Source of the DNA: Moritella dasanensis ArB 0140
GTDB taxonomy: Bacteria > Pseudomonadota > Gammaproteobacteria > Enterobacterales > Moritellaceae
Assembly: GCF_000276805.1 (NCBI RefSeq)
Contig: NZ_AKXQ01000022.1
Location: forward strand, 21,524 to 85,523
Length of the DNA: 64,000 bases
Reading direction: 5' to 3'
Each line of letters starts with the position of its first letter. Within the stretch, counting starts at the first letter, position 1. The position numbers and the translations under genes were made by a program. The notes under the pieces are model-generated. The model ran no database searches, was not told the DNA's origin, and saw nothing but the letters and a program-made list of their open reading frames with translations. Below are positions 26,961-36,771 of the stretch, in pieces.

Positions 26961-28577
26961 CTATTTTGGGTAGCCAGTGATGGTACGAATAGACTGATAT
27001 AATGGCTGCAGTTGTTTGTACATCTTTAAGTACACTTGCTTATACAGCGCATCATAAGTGGCGACGATTTCTGGCTGTGGCTGAAAGACGTCATTTACCC
27101 GCGTCATTTCTGCAATCGCGTTATCAAAGCTGGTGTAAATTCCCAAGCCAACCGCGGTGACAATTGCAGCGCCTAAACCCGATGTTTCAAAAGTATGCGG
27201 TCGTTCTGCTGGCATATTGAAAATATTAGCCGTTAACTGCATGGCCACATCACTTTGCGAGCCGCCTCCCGATACTCTGAGTGTGGTTATTTTTACCTTG
27301 TTGCGTTTACTGATACGTTCTTTCCCTTCGCGTAATGCATAGGCAAGTCCTTCCAGTATCGCTCGGTAAATATGGGTACGAGTATGCACATCACCAAAAC
27401 CAATAATACCGCCTTTGGCTTCAGGTCCGGGATCGCGCGCGCCGGGTGTCCAATAAGGCTGTAACATTAACCCCATAGAACCTGGTGGGATTTCGGCCAC
27501 TAAACGATCGAATAAGACTTCAGGCGCAATCCCCTCTGCATCGGCAATATGTTGCTCGCGCAAACCAAACTCTTTTTTAAACCAACTGATCAACCAAAAA
27601 CCACGATAGATCATGACTTCAGAGGAATAATGACGGGGTATTGCCGAAGGAAAGGGCGGCAGGTGTGGCGTAGCTTCGACGTATTTGTCTGTGGTTATAT
27701 TGATGGTTGCCGTGGTGCCATAACTTAAGCAGGCAATATGCGGACGATTGCCGCCAGAGCCAATGATCTCACAAGCTTTATCTGATGCCGAAGCGATAAC
27801 CGGTAAGCCTGCAGGAATGCCAGTATGGATCGCGGCTTCCTCAGATACATGACCGACAAGTTCCCCGGGTTCGATAAGCTTAGGTAACATGTTGGGATCG
27901 ATTGCGAGCATATCCCAACGCCAATCTGATTTTTTCAACCACGCTAGTTTCTTATAATCAAACGGAATGTAACCAACTTGGCTACCGATGGAGTCAACAA
28001 TATTGTCGGTGAATTTATAATTTAAAAAACCAGACAGCAACAGATACTTGGAAGTATCACGCCAAATATCTGGTTGATTTTGGCGGATCCAAATTGCTTG
28101 TGACTTTTCTTGAAAGCGTTGGATAATATCGTCGACGCGGGCAATCTTAAATAACCAATTCCACGGCCATTGTATTGCTTCTTGTTGTGCGTGGCGTTGA
28201 TCTAACCAGATGATCGCCGGACGTAATGCGTTGCCTTCACTGTCGAGATTGATCACGGTGCCACGTTGTGTGGTGATCGACATGCCGACGATATCGTGTT
28301 TATTGATCTCGGGATATTGGTGAAGATCTTGCCAGAGTAAATCACATGCTTGTTTGACCGCTGACCAATAATAATCAGGATCCTGCTCTGCCCAACCCGG
28401 TTGTGCGGAAAAGTACGGGGTGATCACTTGCTGTCCTTTGGCTATCAAGTTGCCTTGGTAATCAAACAATAATGCGCGCACACTTTGAGTACCATTATCA
28501 ATACTTAACAAATAACCTTGCTGTTGATCTGATGCTCTCGCGCTTGATGTTACTGATGTTGGAGCTCGACTATCCAT
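26961..28577 (-). CDS. FGGY-family carbohydrate kinase
   Basis: This protein phosphorylates a polyol or sugar with ATP. Its 538 residues have the FGGY N-terminal phosphate motif LLSIDNGTQSVRALLFD near residue 25. The C-terminal ATPase half has ASASDKACEIIGSGG and RVSGGGSQSDVAMQLTANI. It is longer than glycerol kinase (about 500) and its N-terminus is not that of GlpK. Xylulokinase- or glycerol-like substrates are all possible. The neighbouring GlpD-like and AGPS-like genes suggest a three-carbon polyol or glycerol derivative. It is the last gene of the - strand operon, with a ggag ribosome site. Confidence 0.82.
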   Translation of the reverse strand: MDSRAPTSVTSSARASDQQQGYLLSIDNGTQSVRALLFDYQGNLIAKGQQVITPYFSAQPGWAEQDPDYYWSAVKQACDLLWQDLHQYPEINKHDIVGMSITTQRGTVINLDSEGNALRPAIIWLDQRHAQQEAIQWPWNWLFKIARVDDIIQRFQEKSQAIWIRQNQPDIWRDTSKYLLLSGFLNYKFTDNIVDSIGSQVGYIPFDYKKLAWLKKSDWRWDMLAIDPNMLPKLIEPGELVGHVSEEAAIHTGIPAGLPVIASASDKACEIIGSGGNRPHIACLSYGTTATINITTDKYVEATPHLPPFPSAIPRHYSSEVMIYRGFWLISWFKKEFGLREQHIADAEGIAPEVLFDRLVAEIPPGSMGLMLQPYWTPGARDPGPEAKGGIIGFGDVHTRTHIYRAILEGLAYALREGKERISKRNKVKITTLRVSGGGSQSDVAMQLTANIFNMPAERPHTFETSGLGAAIVTAVGLGIYTSFDNAIAEMTRVNDVFQPQPEIVATYDALYKQVYLKMYKQLQPLYQSIRTITGYPK

Positions 28578-28597
28578 GTAAATTATCTCCGACTGGG

Positions 28598-30304
28598 TTA
28601 GCTTGCAAGTGTGTTCACTAAACTGGCACTGTCTTTTGTTACGCGATGATTATTTTCTGTTACAAGCTCATCATCTTTTGCTAAATGCGCATTATGTTTT
28701 GGCAAACCATAGTAACGTTGAATCATGTCTTGATAGCGATCCACCTCTTGCTGCCATACCACATCATTCCAACCGAGTGCGGTTTGGCACAACGGCTGTA
28801 ATTGATCTAATAAATGTGCACCACCGTGCGGTAATAACAAACCAATGCGGCAGCGGCGTAGTAATAGATCATCAAGATGAACCACCATTTCGCACTGTAA
28901 ACTCCATTTTAATTCAGCTAGCGAGGTGTTGGTATTACCGATGGCTTTAAACTCATGGGTCGTCGCATGCTTGAGTAAGTCAGAATAGTGCTGACCGTAC
29001 AGGCTTGTTAAGCGCTGACGCTGTGATTGACTCAAACTGTGATTGGTATTGTCATCGTTCACAGGCTTAAACAAACGCTGATTGCGCAGAGCCTTCAGAT
29101 CCATACTCGGTAAATAATCTTGTGCTGCTGTTAATACTTCTAGCGCGATCAACCTGAACGTCGTCAGCTTACCGCCTGCCACACTGATCAAGCCTTGTTC
29201 ATTCCAGATAGAATGTTCACGTTTTTCATCAGAAGGTTTGGTACTTTGTTCGTTGTCATGATTACTGACGACCGGGCGGATCCCTGCATAGGTAGATATC
29301 ACATCGTCCTCGCTGATATCGGCTTGCGGAAACTGCTTGTTGATCCCCGCTAGTAGATAATCTACTTCGTTTTGGCTGATGCAAGGTTGTTGATCTAAAT
29401 CGTGATGATGGTCAAGATCCGTCGTCCCTATGACAGTGCTATTTTCCCAAGGAAAGGCAAAGATAGGGCGCTTATCTTCAGGGTGAAAATAGCTGACGGA
29501 GTAGGCAAGTGGTAACCGCCAACTGGGCACGATCAAATGACTGCCACGCAAGGGTCTAATGGCTTTTTTAGCTTGCACTTGTAAGCGTAATTTATCGGTC
29601 CATGGACCTGTGGCGTTGACCACCACTTTTGCGGATAAGTTAAATTGTTGCCCAGATACTTGGTCTGCGACGCGAATACCAGTGACTTGACCATCTGTTT
29701 TAATCAGTTGTTCAGCGCTAAGGTAATTCATGGCGGTGCCACCAAGATCCTGCGCTTCTTGTAATACTCGCATCACCAATCTTGCATCGTCTGTCACGGC
29801 ATCGGCAAATTGTGTCGCCCCTTGTAATTTGCTCTGTTCAATGCCTGGGGCGTGAAAATCAGCAATGTTATGGTTGATATAACGGTGGTTACGCTTACCG
29901 CCAATCCAGTCATAGATAGTCAATAAGGTATTGAACACCAAGGGACCAGGAAATTGATATTTATAATGACCCATCAAAAATTGCAGCGGACTGACTAAAC
30001 CGGGCAATTCGTTCAGCAGTTTTTCACGTTCTGTTACTGCATCCTTGGTCATATTATATTGACCACTGCCGAGATAACGCAGTCCACCATGGACCATTTT
30101 CGATGACTTGCTCGATGCGCCCCAAGCAAAGTCTTGTTGTTCGATTAATAATACTTTTAATCCGGCTTGGCTGGCGGTTAATAAAATACCTGCACCGGTA
30201 ATGCCGCCACCAATGATGATCATATCCCAGATTGTATTATCATTATTTAGTTGCAGTTTTTCGAGCTGTTGATCTCGAGTCAAACTTGTTAATGGCTGAT
30301 ACAT
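28598..30304 (-). CDS. GlpD-like FAD-dependent glycerol-3-phosphate dehydrogenase
   Basis: This is a membrane-associated flavoprotein of the GlpD family, which oxidises glycerol 3-phosphate to dihydroxyacetone phosphate. Its 568 residues begin with the dinucleotide-binding fold DMIIIGGGITGAGILL near residue 28. The family SSKSSKMVHGGLRYL motif lies near residue 66, and GTTDLDHHHDL and SVAGGKLTTFR follow. GlpD in E. coli is about 501 residues, so this has extra C-terminal sequence. It lies 20 bases before the kinase gene and 10 bases after the AGPS-like gene. The true substrate may differ from glycerol 3-phosphate. Confidence 0.83.
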   Translation of the reverse strand: MYQPLTSLTRDQQLEKLQLNNDNTIWDMIIIGGGITGAGILLTASQAGLKVLLIEQQDFAWGASSKSSKMVHGGLRYLGSGQYNMTKDAVTEREKLLNELPGLVSPLQFLMGHYKYQFPGPLVFNTLLTIYDWIGGKRNHRYINHNIADFHAPGIEQSKLQGATQFADAVTDDARLVMRVLQEAQDLGGTAMNYLSAEQLIKTDGQVTGIRVADQVSGQQFNLSAKVVVNATGPWTDKLRLQVQAKKAIRPLRGSHLIVPSWRLPLAYSVSYFHPEDKRPIFAFPWENSTVIGTTDLDHHHDLDQQPCISQNEVDYLLAGINKQFPQADISEDDVISTYAGIRPVVSNHDNEQSTKPSDEKREHSIWNEQGLISVAGGKLTTFRLIALEVLTAAQDYLPSMDLKALRNQRLFKPVNDDNTNHSLSQSQRQRLTSLYGQHYSDLLKHATTHEFKAIGNTNTSLAELKWSLQCEMVVHLDDLLLRRCRIGLLLPHGGAHLLDQLQPLCQTALGWNDVVWQQEVDRYQDMIQRYYGLPKHNAHLAKDDELVTENNHRVTKDSASLVNTLAS

Positions 30305-30314
30305 ACAACACCCT

Positions 30315-32003
30315 CTAGCTGATTACTTGTGCTTGTTCTGGTTTTAACTTTAATTCTAACTCGGGTTCTGGTTTTGATGTTGAGACGTCAGGTGAAGCAA
30401 TAAGGCAATGTGGGTTCATGATCTGTTGTGGATCAAAAGTATCACACAGAGATTGAATCGCTTGGATCGTCAACGCGCCTTTTTCTGTAACCAAATAGGG
30501 TTGATGATCTTTACCGACGCCGTGCTGATGACTAATGGTGCCTTGATTATTGACGATTATTTCTGAGGTACTGTGTTTTAGTTTTGCCCATTGCGCTAAT
30601 GTTTGCTGATAACTGTCACCGGCTTTGAATATATAGGTGGTGTAAATACTAGAGCCTTGCTGATAGAAGTGAGATAGATGCGTAAATACATGCATTTGTG
30701 GTGCTTCTTTATCATCACTTAAGTCTTGCGCTAATACTGTGCGTAAGTTGGTTTCTATTTTGGTTAATAGATTATCGACGTTATGCCAATCCGTTGCTGT
30801 TTCTAGGGTATCGACGACATAACCTTTTTGCCACAAGGCTTCGCGGAAGTAAGGCATGGTAAAGCGTTTCTCCGCCCATTTATTGCCCATAAACGAACCG
30901 GTATATAAACCTTGATGGGCTTTGGTTATTTTTTTCAATTGCTTTAATGCGCTACGACATTGGAATTTGGTGCCGGTTAAGCCAAATGTCATCATGCACT
31001 TGCCTTGTTTAGTACCAAACAGGGCTAAGGCTTTCTCCAGCAAGGCGATTTGTTTTTCATGGCCCGCTAATGCTAATTGGGTTTCCGTTTCAATGGCGTT
31101 GCTTAGGCGTAGCATCGATAGTGGCACATCGGACTGGACTAACGTTTTAGCGGCTTGCTTGGCTTGTTGCCAACTAGGGAAAAAGGTCACATAGAAATTT
31201 TCTTGAGCTGCGAGCTTACGCACCCGAACCTTGACTGCTGATAAGATACCGATACGCCCTTCAGAACCCATTAATAATGCTTTAATATCAGGACCTGCTG
31301 CAGAGGCAGGGAAAGTAGGAATATCTAAGCGACCGACAGGAGTAATGACTTCACCACCGGCAAACAACTCTTCGATACGACCGTAACGCAAAGACTGTTG
31401 GCCACTCGAACGTGTGACCACCCAGCCACCGATAGTTGAGAGTTCGAAAGACTGCGGGAAATGACCTAGAGTATAACCTTGTGCGCGTAATTGCGCTTCG
31501 ACTTGTGGCCCCGGTGTTCCTGCGCCAAAGGTGGCGATTTGGCTGTCGGTATCAAGTTCGATAAGGCGGTTCATGCGGCCCATATCAACGGTTAGAATGG
31601 CTTGTTCTGAAGCAAACGGATTTATGTGTCCAGCAACACTCGTGCCTCCGCCATAAGGTATCACCAGAATATGTTGTTGCTGACAAAAATCGAGAATAGC
31701 GACTAAGTCATCACTGCTTTCAGGAAATGCGACGCCATCGGGGAAATATTCAAAATCACCACTGCGCATGGCTAACCAGTCCGGTAAGCTTTGGCCGCGA
31801 GCATGACGAATGCGCACTTCGGGATCACGATTAAATAACGGGTGGTGCGGCAATCTTGATTCAGGTACTTGCTTGATGACCTCGGCAAGCGGTGCGTCTG
31901 CGAGTGGGGTTGTAGGTCCTACTTTCGCCAGCAAAAAAGTATCTGCAGTACTCGGTAAATCTAATTTATTGGCTTCATCGCCCCAACCATTCCAACGTTT
32001 CAT
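30315..32003 (-). CDS. AGPS-like FAD-binding oxidase (alkyl-DHAP synthase homologue)
   Basis: This vanillyl-alcohol-oxidase/PCMH-type flavoprotein resembles alkylglycerone-phosphate synthase, the ether-lipid enzyme. I start it at 32003 because the family opens with (M)KRWNGWGD and a gggaatgag ribosome site lies there. The frame itself runs 22 residues further upstream. The 562 residues contain the FAD-binding PYGGGTSVAGHI near residue 118 and STIGGWVVTRSSGQQS near 194. Late AGPS-like motifs are also present: HLSHFYQQGSSIYTTY and ISHQHGVGKDH. Whether it makes an ether bond or is a plain hydroxy-acid oxidase is not decided by sequence. It is first in a three-gene operon. Confidence 0.8.
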   Translation of the reverse strand: MKRWNGWGDEANKLDLPSTADTFLLAKVGPTTPLADAPLAEVIKQVPESRLPHHPLFNRDPEVRIRHARGQSLPDWLAMRSGDFEYFPDGVAFPESSDDLVAILDFCQQQHILVIPYGGGTSVAGHINPFASEQAILTVDMGRMNRLIELDTDSQIATFGAGTPGPQVEAQLRAQGYTLGHFPQSFELSTIGGWVVTRSSGQQSLRYGRIEELFAGGEVITPVGRLDIPTFPASAAGPDIKALLMGSEGRIGILSAVKVRVRKLAAQENFYVTFFPSWQQAKQAAKTLVQSDVPLSMLRLSNAIETETQLALAGHEKQIALLEKALALFGTKQGKCMMTFGLTGTKFQCRSALKQLKKITKAHQGLYTGSFMGNKWAEKRFTMPYFREALWQKGYVVDTLETATDWHNVDNLLTKIETNLRTVLAQDLSDDKEAPQMHVFTHLSHFYQQGSSIYTTYIFKAGDSYQQTLAQWAKLKHSTSEIIVNNQGTISHQHGVGKDHQPYLVTEKGALTIQAIQSLCDTFDPQQIMNPHCLIASPDVSTSKPEPELELKLKPEQAQVIS

Positions 32004-32175
32004 GATCTCATTCCCTTTGTTATATTTCAGTATAAGGTAAGTGTAAGGGCAAAGGTCGAGTGATAGCATTGTCGTATTAAGCCAAGATAAGTATCAAATT
32101 AGGACTCACTCACAATACCTTAGGGTAAAAATCGTTATACTTATTAGCTCGTAATGGATAAAGGATGATTCAGTT

Positions 32176-33204
32176 ATGGTGGGATTAGGTTCAGTGTCAG
32201 TGCCTGTGGTAAAGCAATACATACGTTATATTGAAACATTAGCTATCGATATACCGTTATTGTTGTCACGTAGTAATATCGCCAGCACAACACTATCACA
32301 AGAAAATGAGCGCATTAGTGGCGAACAATTACAGGCCTTTTTAGCCAATCTCATTATCGCAACTGATGATCCGTTATTTGGCTTGAAGAGTGGTGTCTTT
32401 GTTGAACCGAGTTCGTACAGTGTACTGGGTTATATCACCATGACATGTGCCACGCTGGAACAAGCACTAGAACGTATCAAGCCTTATGAAAAGTTGGTTG
32501 GTGATATGGGCGTGACATCGATTGACTATCAACCGCAGCAAGTCGCGATAAACTGGCATTGTGCTTACAGCTTTGAAGACGTGCGCGAGCAGATGGTGGA
32601 TAACGTATTCGCTTCTTGGTTGACCTATGCACGTTGGTTATCTGGGCAAGCATTAGGGCCTATCGCAGTGCATTTACAGCGTGCAGATCCTTCGCCTGAG
32701 CAGCGTGCTTATTATCAGCAGGTATTTGCTTGTCCGGTATTGTTTTCACAACCCACCAATCGTCTTATTTTACCGCGTGAATACCTTGATATTCCGTTAC
32801 GACAGCCAGATCATTGTTTACTGCAAACGTTAGAGTTACATGCTGCTGGGCAAGTTTCAGCCTTGGGAGATGACCATCGTTTTAGTATTCAAGTTAAAGA
32901 CATTATCCGCATCTTATTAGCTAAGGGGATAACCCGTAAAGATATGGTGGCAGGACAGTTAAATATGAGCGAGAGAACGCTGCAGCGCAAACTGCAGCAA
33001 GAGCAAACCAGTTATCAAAAATTGCTTGATGAAGCGCGTTTATCACTGGCCCAGCAGTATTTAACCGAAACATTATTACCAGTCGATGACATTGCCATGC
33101 AGTTGGGCTTTAGTGAAACCCGTTCATTTTTTCGTAGCTTTAAGGGCTGGACAGGGCAAACACCAAGCGTTTACAGAGAATCTAGTTCACAGAAATCAGG
33201 CTAA
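32176..33204 (+). CDS. AraC-family transcriptional regulator
   Basis: Its 342 residues have an N-terminal ligand-binding domain of the arabinose-binding-like type (about 15-200). A C-terminal AraC double helix-turn-helix (about 240-335) follows, with MSERTLQRKLQQEQTSYQKLLDEARLSLAQQYL and IAMQLGFSETRSFFRSFKGWTGQTP. It is divergent from the AGPS-like/GlpD-like/kinase operon with about 170 bases between start codons. It probably activates that operon in response to the pathway's substrate; the ligand is unknown. Confidence 0.88.
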   Translation: MVGLGSVSVPVVKQYIRYIETLAIDIPLLLSRSNIASTTLSQENERISGEQLQAFLANLIIATDDPLFGLKSGVFVEPSSYSVLGYITMTCATLEQALERIKPYEKLVGDMGVTSIDYQPQQVAINWHCAYSFEDVREQMVDNVFASWLTYARWLSGQALGPIAVHLQRADPSPEQRAYYQQVFACPVLFSQPTNRLILPREYLDIPLRQPDHCLLQTLELHAAGQVSALGDDHRFSIQVKDIIRILLAKGITRKDMVAGQLNMSERTLQRKLQQEQTSYQKLLDEARLSLAQQYLTETLLPVDDIAMQLGFSETRSFFRSFKGWTGQTPSVYRESSSQKSG

Positions 33205-33320
33205 ACCAATGATTTATGATACACAAGCCTTTCAATTGTTGGGTATGAAGACTAAAATTTGCTATAAACAATAAAGATAAACCCTATACTGCTTCACAGC
33301 AGGATGCAATTAGTGAGTAT

Positions 33321-33641
33321 ATGATGAAAAAAATTACAACAATGATCGTTGCGTTAGCGTGTCTAGTGCCTTCTCTATCTATGGCGGCTGGTGGCGACGT
33401 TGCTGCTGGTAAAGCAAAAGCCGCTGTCTGTGCAGCTTGTCATGGCGCTGCTGGTATTTCAGCTATTCCTATGTACCCAAATCTAGCGGGTCAAAAAGAA
33501 ATGTATTTAGTCAATGCATTAAAAGCCTATAAAACTGGTCAACGTACAGGTGGTATGGCACCGGTAATGTCTGGTCAAGCGATGGCACTATCTGATGCTG
33601 ACATCAACAATGTAGCAGCATACTTCTCAAGCTTGAAATAA
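33321..33641 (+). CDS. Small periplasmic class I c-type cytochrome
   Basis: This soluble electron carrier has 106 residues. A signal peptide ends at about residue 22 (SMAAG). One haem-binding CAACH motif lies around residue 37, and the axial Met probably lies in [12 protein letters not shown]. It resembles cytochromes c-553/c4 subunits. Its electron partners are unknown, since no oxidase or reductase is nearby. A terminator follows. Confidence 0.9.
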   Translation: MMKKITTMIVALACLVPSLSMAAGGDVAAGKAKAAVCAACHGAAGISAIPMYPNLAGQKEMYLVNALKAYKTGQRTGGMAPVMSGQAMALSDADINNVAAYFSSLK

Positions 33642-33686
33642 TAGCCGTTAGGCACTAAGTCTAATTAGTGTTCATGTAGTCAATCG

Positions 33687-33714
33687 TAAAGCCTCGTGAT
33701 GAGGCTTTTTTATT
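33687..33714 (+). terminator. Intrinsic terminator after the cytochrome c gene
   Basis: The stem aaagcctc/gaggcttt (33688-33709) is followed by T residues. Confidence 0.82.
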
Positions 33715-33837
33715 AACCAATAACCCCTTAGAACCTCCCCGCAATTAATTTATTCCTACTTCTCAGGTTATTTCATTTCCCCTACAGGGATATTTTTAGG
33801 ATAATGGTTAATCACACTAAATTTAGTGAGCGCTAGC

Positions 33838-36762
33838 ATGGCCGACAAACGTCAAAACCAGTTTCAGAATCAGTTTTCAAAAGATAAAAATAGAAAAGAC
33901 AGTGCTGTTGATGCGCTAAAAGTGCCGCCGCACTCGTTTGAGGCTGAGCAATCGGTTTTAGGTGGCTTATTCATTGATAATGAAGCCTGGGATCGTGTAA
34001 CCGAATTTATTGTGGCGAAAGATTTTTACAGTCGTCCACATCAACTTATCTTCGAAGCAATGGCGAAGCTGGTGGATCAACATATCCCACTGGACATTAT
34101 TACGGTTTCCGAATGGCTAGATAACGAAGAACTGCTTGATGATGCAGGTGGCTTTGCGTATTTGGGTGATATTACCAAAAATACCCCAAGTGCTTCGAAC
34201 ATTACCGCTTATGCCAACATTGTGCGTGAGCGCGCTGTAATACGTGAACTTATTGCGGTTGCCAGCGATATCAGTGAATCAGGTTACGACCCACAAGGGC
34301 GTAAAAGTACTGACTTACTTGATTTGGCTGAAAGTAAAGTATTCCAAATTGCAGAATCAAGACAGAGCGAAGGCCAAGGCCCGAAAAACCTCGAAAGCGT
34401 ACTGCAAGAAACCGTTGATAAAATCGAAGAGCTTTACCAAACTCCGCATGACGGTGTTACTGGTGTTGCATCTGGTTATGGCGACCTTGACGGTATGACA
34501 ACAGGCTTTCAACCGTCGGATTTGATTATTGTTGCTGCACGTCCATCAATGGGCAAATGCATTGTCTCTGGCTCTCAAATCTTAGACCCTACAACGGGTC
34601 AATTGAATAGCATTGATGATCTTGTTATACGCCAACAAGCAAACCTGGCCACTGTGAATAATGATTACACGCTATCTGTTACCCACGCATCTGCGTTTGT
34701 TGATGATGGTATGAAACCAGTATTTCGTGTTAAAACCGCATTAGGTCGAGAAATATCGACGACACTGACGCATCCGTTTTTAACCGGAAAGGGTTGGTTA
34801 CCACTAGACGATATTAGCGTCGGTGAAAAAATTGCGGTACCGCGTGAGTTACCGTATTTTGGTGACAAAGCGATGCCTGAGCATGAAGTTAAAGCATTAG
34901 CATATTTCATTGCTGACGGTGGCACGACACAATCAAATCCTATGTTTACCAATGTGAATCCTGTTATTAGCCAAGATTTCATTAATGCCATTGAGCAGTT
35001 TGATGCAGTGTCAGTGAAACCAGTATTAGCAGAGGACAGAGCGCCATCATTTAGAGTCAGTGCTGAAACGTCACAAGTTGAAGTGTATAGACGTCAATTT
35101 TCAACACTGCTAACGCAGAGTATGGCTGCTCAGAATATCATCGGTAATGATCTCGCCGGTATACTCTCGGTTAGCAAGGCGAGTGTCAGTCAGTGGTGTA
35201 ATGGCCATTGTGTACCTGAACAAGCGACATTTACAGCATTATTAGAAAAGCTTGATTTCACGTTAGCTGATGCAAACATACCAAGTTATGCGGCAATGGC
35301 GAAGAATAGCATTAACAGCGTGACTCAATGGTTAATCGCACATGCTGTATGGCATAAAAGTGCATTAGAAAAAACCATTCCAGATGCTGTTTATACTTTC
35401 CCTAAAGTACAATTAGCGTTATTCATTAATCGCTTATTTAGCTGTGATGGTAGTGCGTTTGTACAAGCTAATAACCAAGCTAGATTAAGTTACTCATCTT
35501 CAAGTTACGCACTAGTGCATGGCTTACAACATCTGTTACTGCGTTTCGGTATTATTGCGAAAGTGCGTGAAAAAACAAGTAAGTATGATGGCGCTACACC
35601 TTATGAATTAGAAATATTAGATCAGCAAAGTATCCTAACATTCATTAGCGAAATTGGTATTTTCGCTAAAGAGCAGGCACTTGCTGATGTATCACAGTTA
35701 TTAGCGGATAAAGCGCAGCACACTAATAAAGACACAATGCCAGAATCTGTAAATCAGTATATTTTACTGAAAAAAGCAGACCGCTCGTGGCGGGAATTAT
35801 TCACTGCAGCGGGTAAAGTATATCCAGAGGGCTACAACCCTCATTTGCAAGGTGAAAGTGCGAGAGGCATATCACGTCGCCGTTTAACCTTGTTTGCGGA
35901 GTTATTACAAGATGACTATCTCCAGCAGTTAAGTCAGTCAGATTTATATTGGGACGAAATTGTCGCGATTGAGCATCAAGGTGATAAGCAAGTTTATGAC
36001 TTAACGGTGCCAGATACGCATAATTTTATTGCCGAAGATATTTGTATTCATAACACGACTTTCGCGATGAACTTGTGTGAGCACGCGGCATTGAATGAAG
36101 ACAAACCTGCGGTTATTTTCTCGCTGGAGATGCCTGCAGAACAGATCATGATGCGTATGCTCGCGTCACTCGGTAAGATTAACCAAACCAAGGTACGTAC
36201 TGGTCAGTTAGATGATGATGATTGGGCGCGTTTATCTGCGACGATGAAGAGCATGCTTGAGCAAGGTAAAATGTACATCGATGATAGTTCTGGTTTGACT
36301 CCGACCGAGGTACGTTCGCGTTCACGCCGTATTGCCCGTGACCACGGCGGTATCAGTATGATCATGATTGACTACCTACAACTGATGCGCGTACCCGCAT
36401 TAAGTGAAAACAGAACCTTGGAAATTGCCGAGATCTCGCGTTCATTGAAGTCCCTTGCCAAGGAACTTAAGTGTCCTGTTATTGCCTTATCACAGTTGAA
36501 CCGCTCGTTGGAGCAACGTGCTGATAAGCGTCCTGTTAACTCGGATCTACGTGAATCAGGCTCTATTGAGCAGGATGCCGATTTAATTATGTTTATTTAT
36601 CGTGATGAAGTTTATAACGATGATTCGCCAGATAAAGGCACCGCTGAAATCATTATCGGTAAACAACGTAACGGCCCCATTGGTAAAGTCAGATTGACCT
36701 TTAACGGTGAGTTTTCACGTTTTGATAACTTTACGGGTCCTGCTTATGATGACGATTATTAA
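33838..36762 (+). CDS. dnaB: Replicative DNA helicase DnaB, interrupted by an intein
   Basis: DnaB is the hexameric 5'-to-3' helicase of the replication fork. I start at the ATG at 33838 (MADKRQNQF); a GTG at 33826 would add four residues. The 974-residue precursor contains extein residues 1-240 (N-terminal domain to the P-loop ARPSMGK) and 740-974 (TTFAMNLCEHAA onward, with IMIDYLQLM, ALSQLNRSLEQRA and GSIEQDADLIMFIYRDEV). The 499-residue intein splits the Walker A motif between its Lys and Thr, so the helicase is inactive until splicing. The spliced protein would be 475 residues, as expected for DnaB. alr follows after 9 bases, as in E. coli. Confidence 0.97.
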   Translation: MADKRQNQFQNQFSKDKNRKDSAVDALKVPPHSFEAEQSVLGGLFIDNEAWDRVTEFIVAKDFYSRPHQLIFEAMAKLVDQHIPLDIITVSEWLDNEELLDDAGGFAYLGDITKNTPSASNITAYANIVRERAVIRELIAVASDISESGYDPQGRKSTDLLDLAESKVFQIAESRQSEGQGPKNLESVLQETVDKIEELYQTPHDGVTGVASGYGDLDGMTTGFQPSDLIIVAARPSMGKCIVSGSQILDPTTGQLNSIDDLVIRQQANLATVNNDYTLSVTHASAFVDDGMKPVFRVKTALGREISTTLTHPFLTGKGWLPLDDISVGEKIAVPRELPYFGDKAMPEHEVKALAYFIADGGTTQSNPMFTNVNPVISQDFINAIEQFDAVSVKPVLAEDRAPSFRVSAETSQVEVYRRQFSTLLTQSMAAQNIIGNDLAGILSVSKASVSQWCNGHCVPEQATFTALLEKLDFTLADANIPSYAAMAKNSINSVTQWLIAHAVWHKSALEKTIPDAVYTFPKVQLALFINRLFSCDGSAFVQANNQARLSYSSSSYALVHGLQHLLLRFGIIAKVREKTSKYDGATPYELEILDQQSILTFISEIGIFAKEQALADVSQLLADKAQHTNKDTMPESVNQYILLKKADRSWRELFTAAGKVYPEGYNPHLQGESARGISRRRLTLFAELLQDDYLQQLSQSDLYWDEIVAIEHQGDKQVYDLTVPDTHNFIAEDICIHNTTFAMNLCEHAALNEDKPAVIFSLEMPAEQIMMRMLASLGKINQTKVRTGQLDDDDWARLSATMKSMLEQGKMYIDDSSGLTPTEVRSRSRRIARDHGGISMIMIDYLQLMRVPALSENRTLEIAEISRSLKSLAKELKCPVIALSQLNRSLEQRADKRPVNSDLRESGSIEQDADLIMFIYRDEVYNDDSPDKGTAEIIIGKQRNGPIGKVRLTFNGEFSRFDNFTGPAYDDDY
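34558..36054 (+). mobile_element. Intein with LAGLIDADG-type homing endonuclease in DnaB
   Basis: This 499-residue in-frame element begins with Cys (CIVSGSQILDP) and ends His-Asn before a Thr +1 residue, as splicing chemistry requires. Splicing block B is seen as TLTHPFLTGKGW, and blocks F and G as VYDLTVPDTHNFIAEDICIHN. Two endonuclease blocks resemble LAGLIDADG: LAYFIADGG (block C) and FINRLFSCDGS (block E). Between them lies a helix-turn-helix-like stretch (LAGILSVSKASVSQWCNG). All key splicing residues appear intact, so splicing is probably active, and the endonuclease may be too. Confidence 0.93.
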
Positions 36763-36771
36763 GGAATAGCT

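Noticed and set aside
30922..31194. Antisense ORF in the AGPS-like gene
   Set aside because: It lies fully within a well-supported gene on the other strand and has no domain.
34558..36054. dnaB as two genes or a pseudogene because of the long insertion
   Set aside because: The frame is continuous, and the insertion has intact intein splicing motifs at both edges, so it is an intein and not a disruption.
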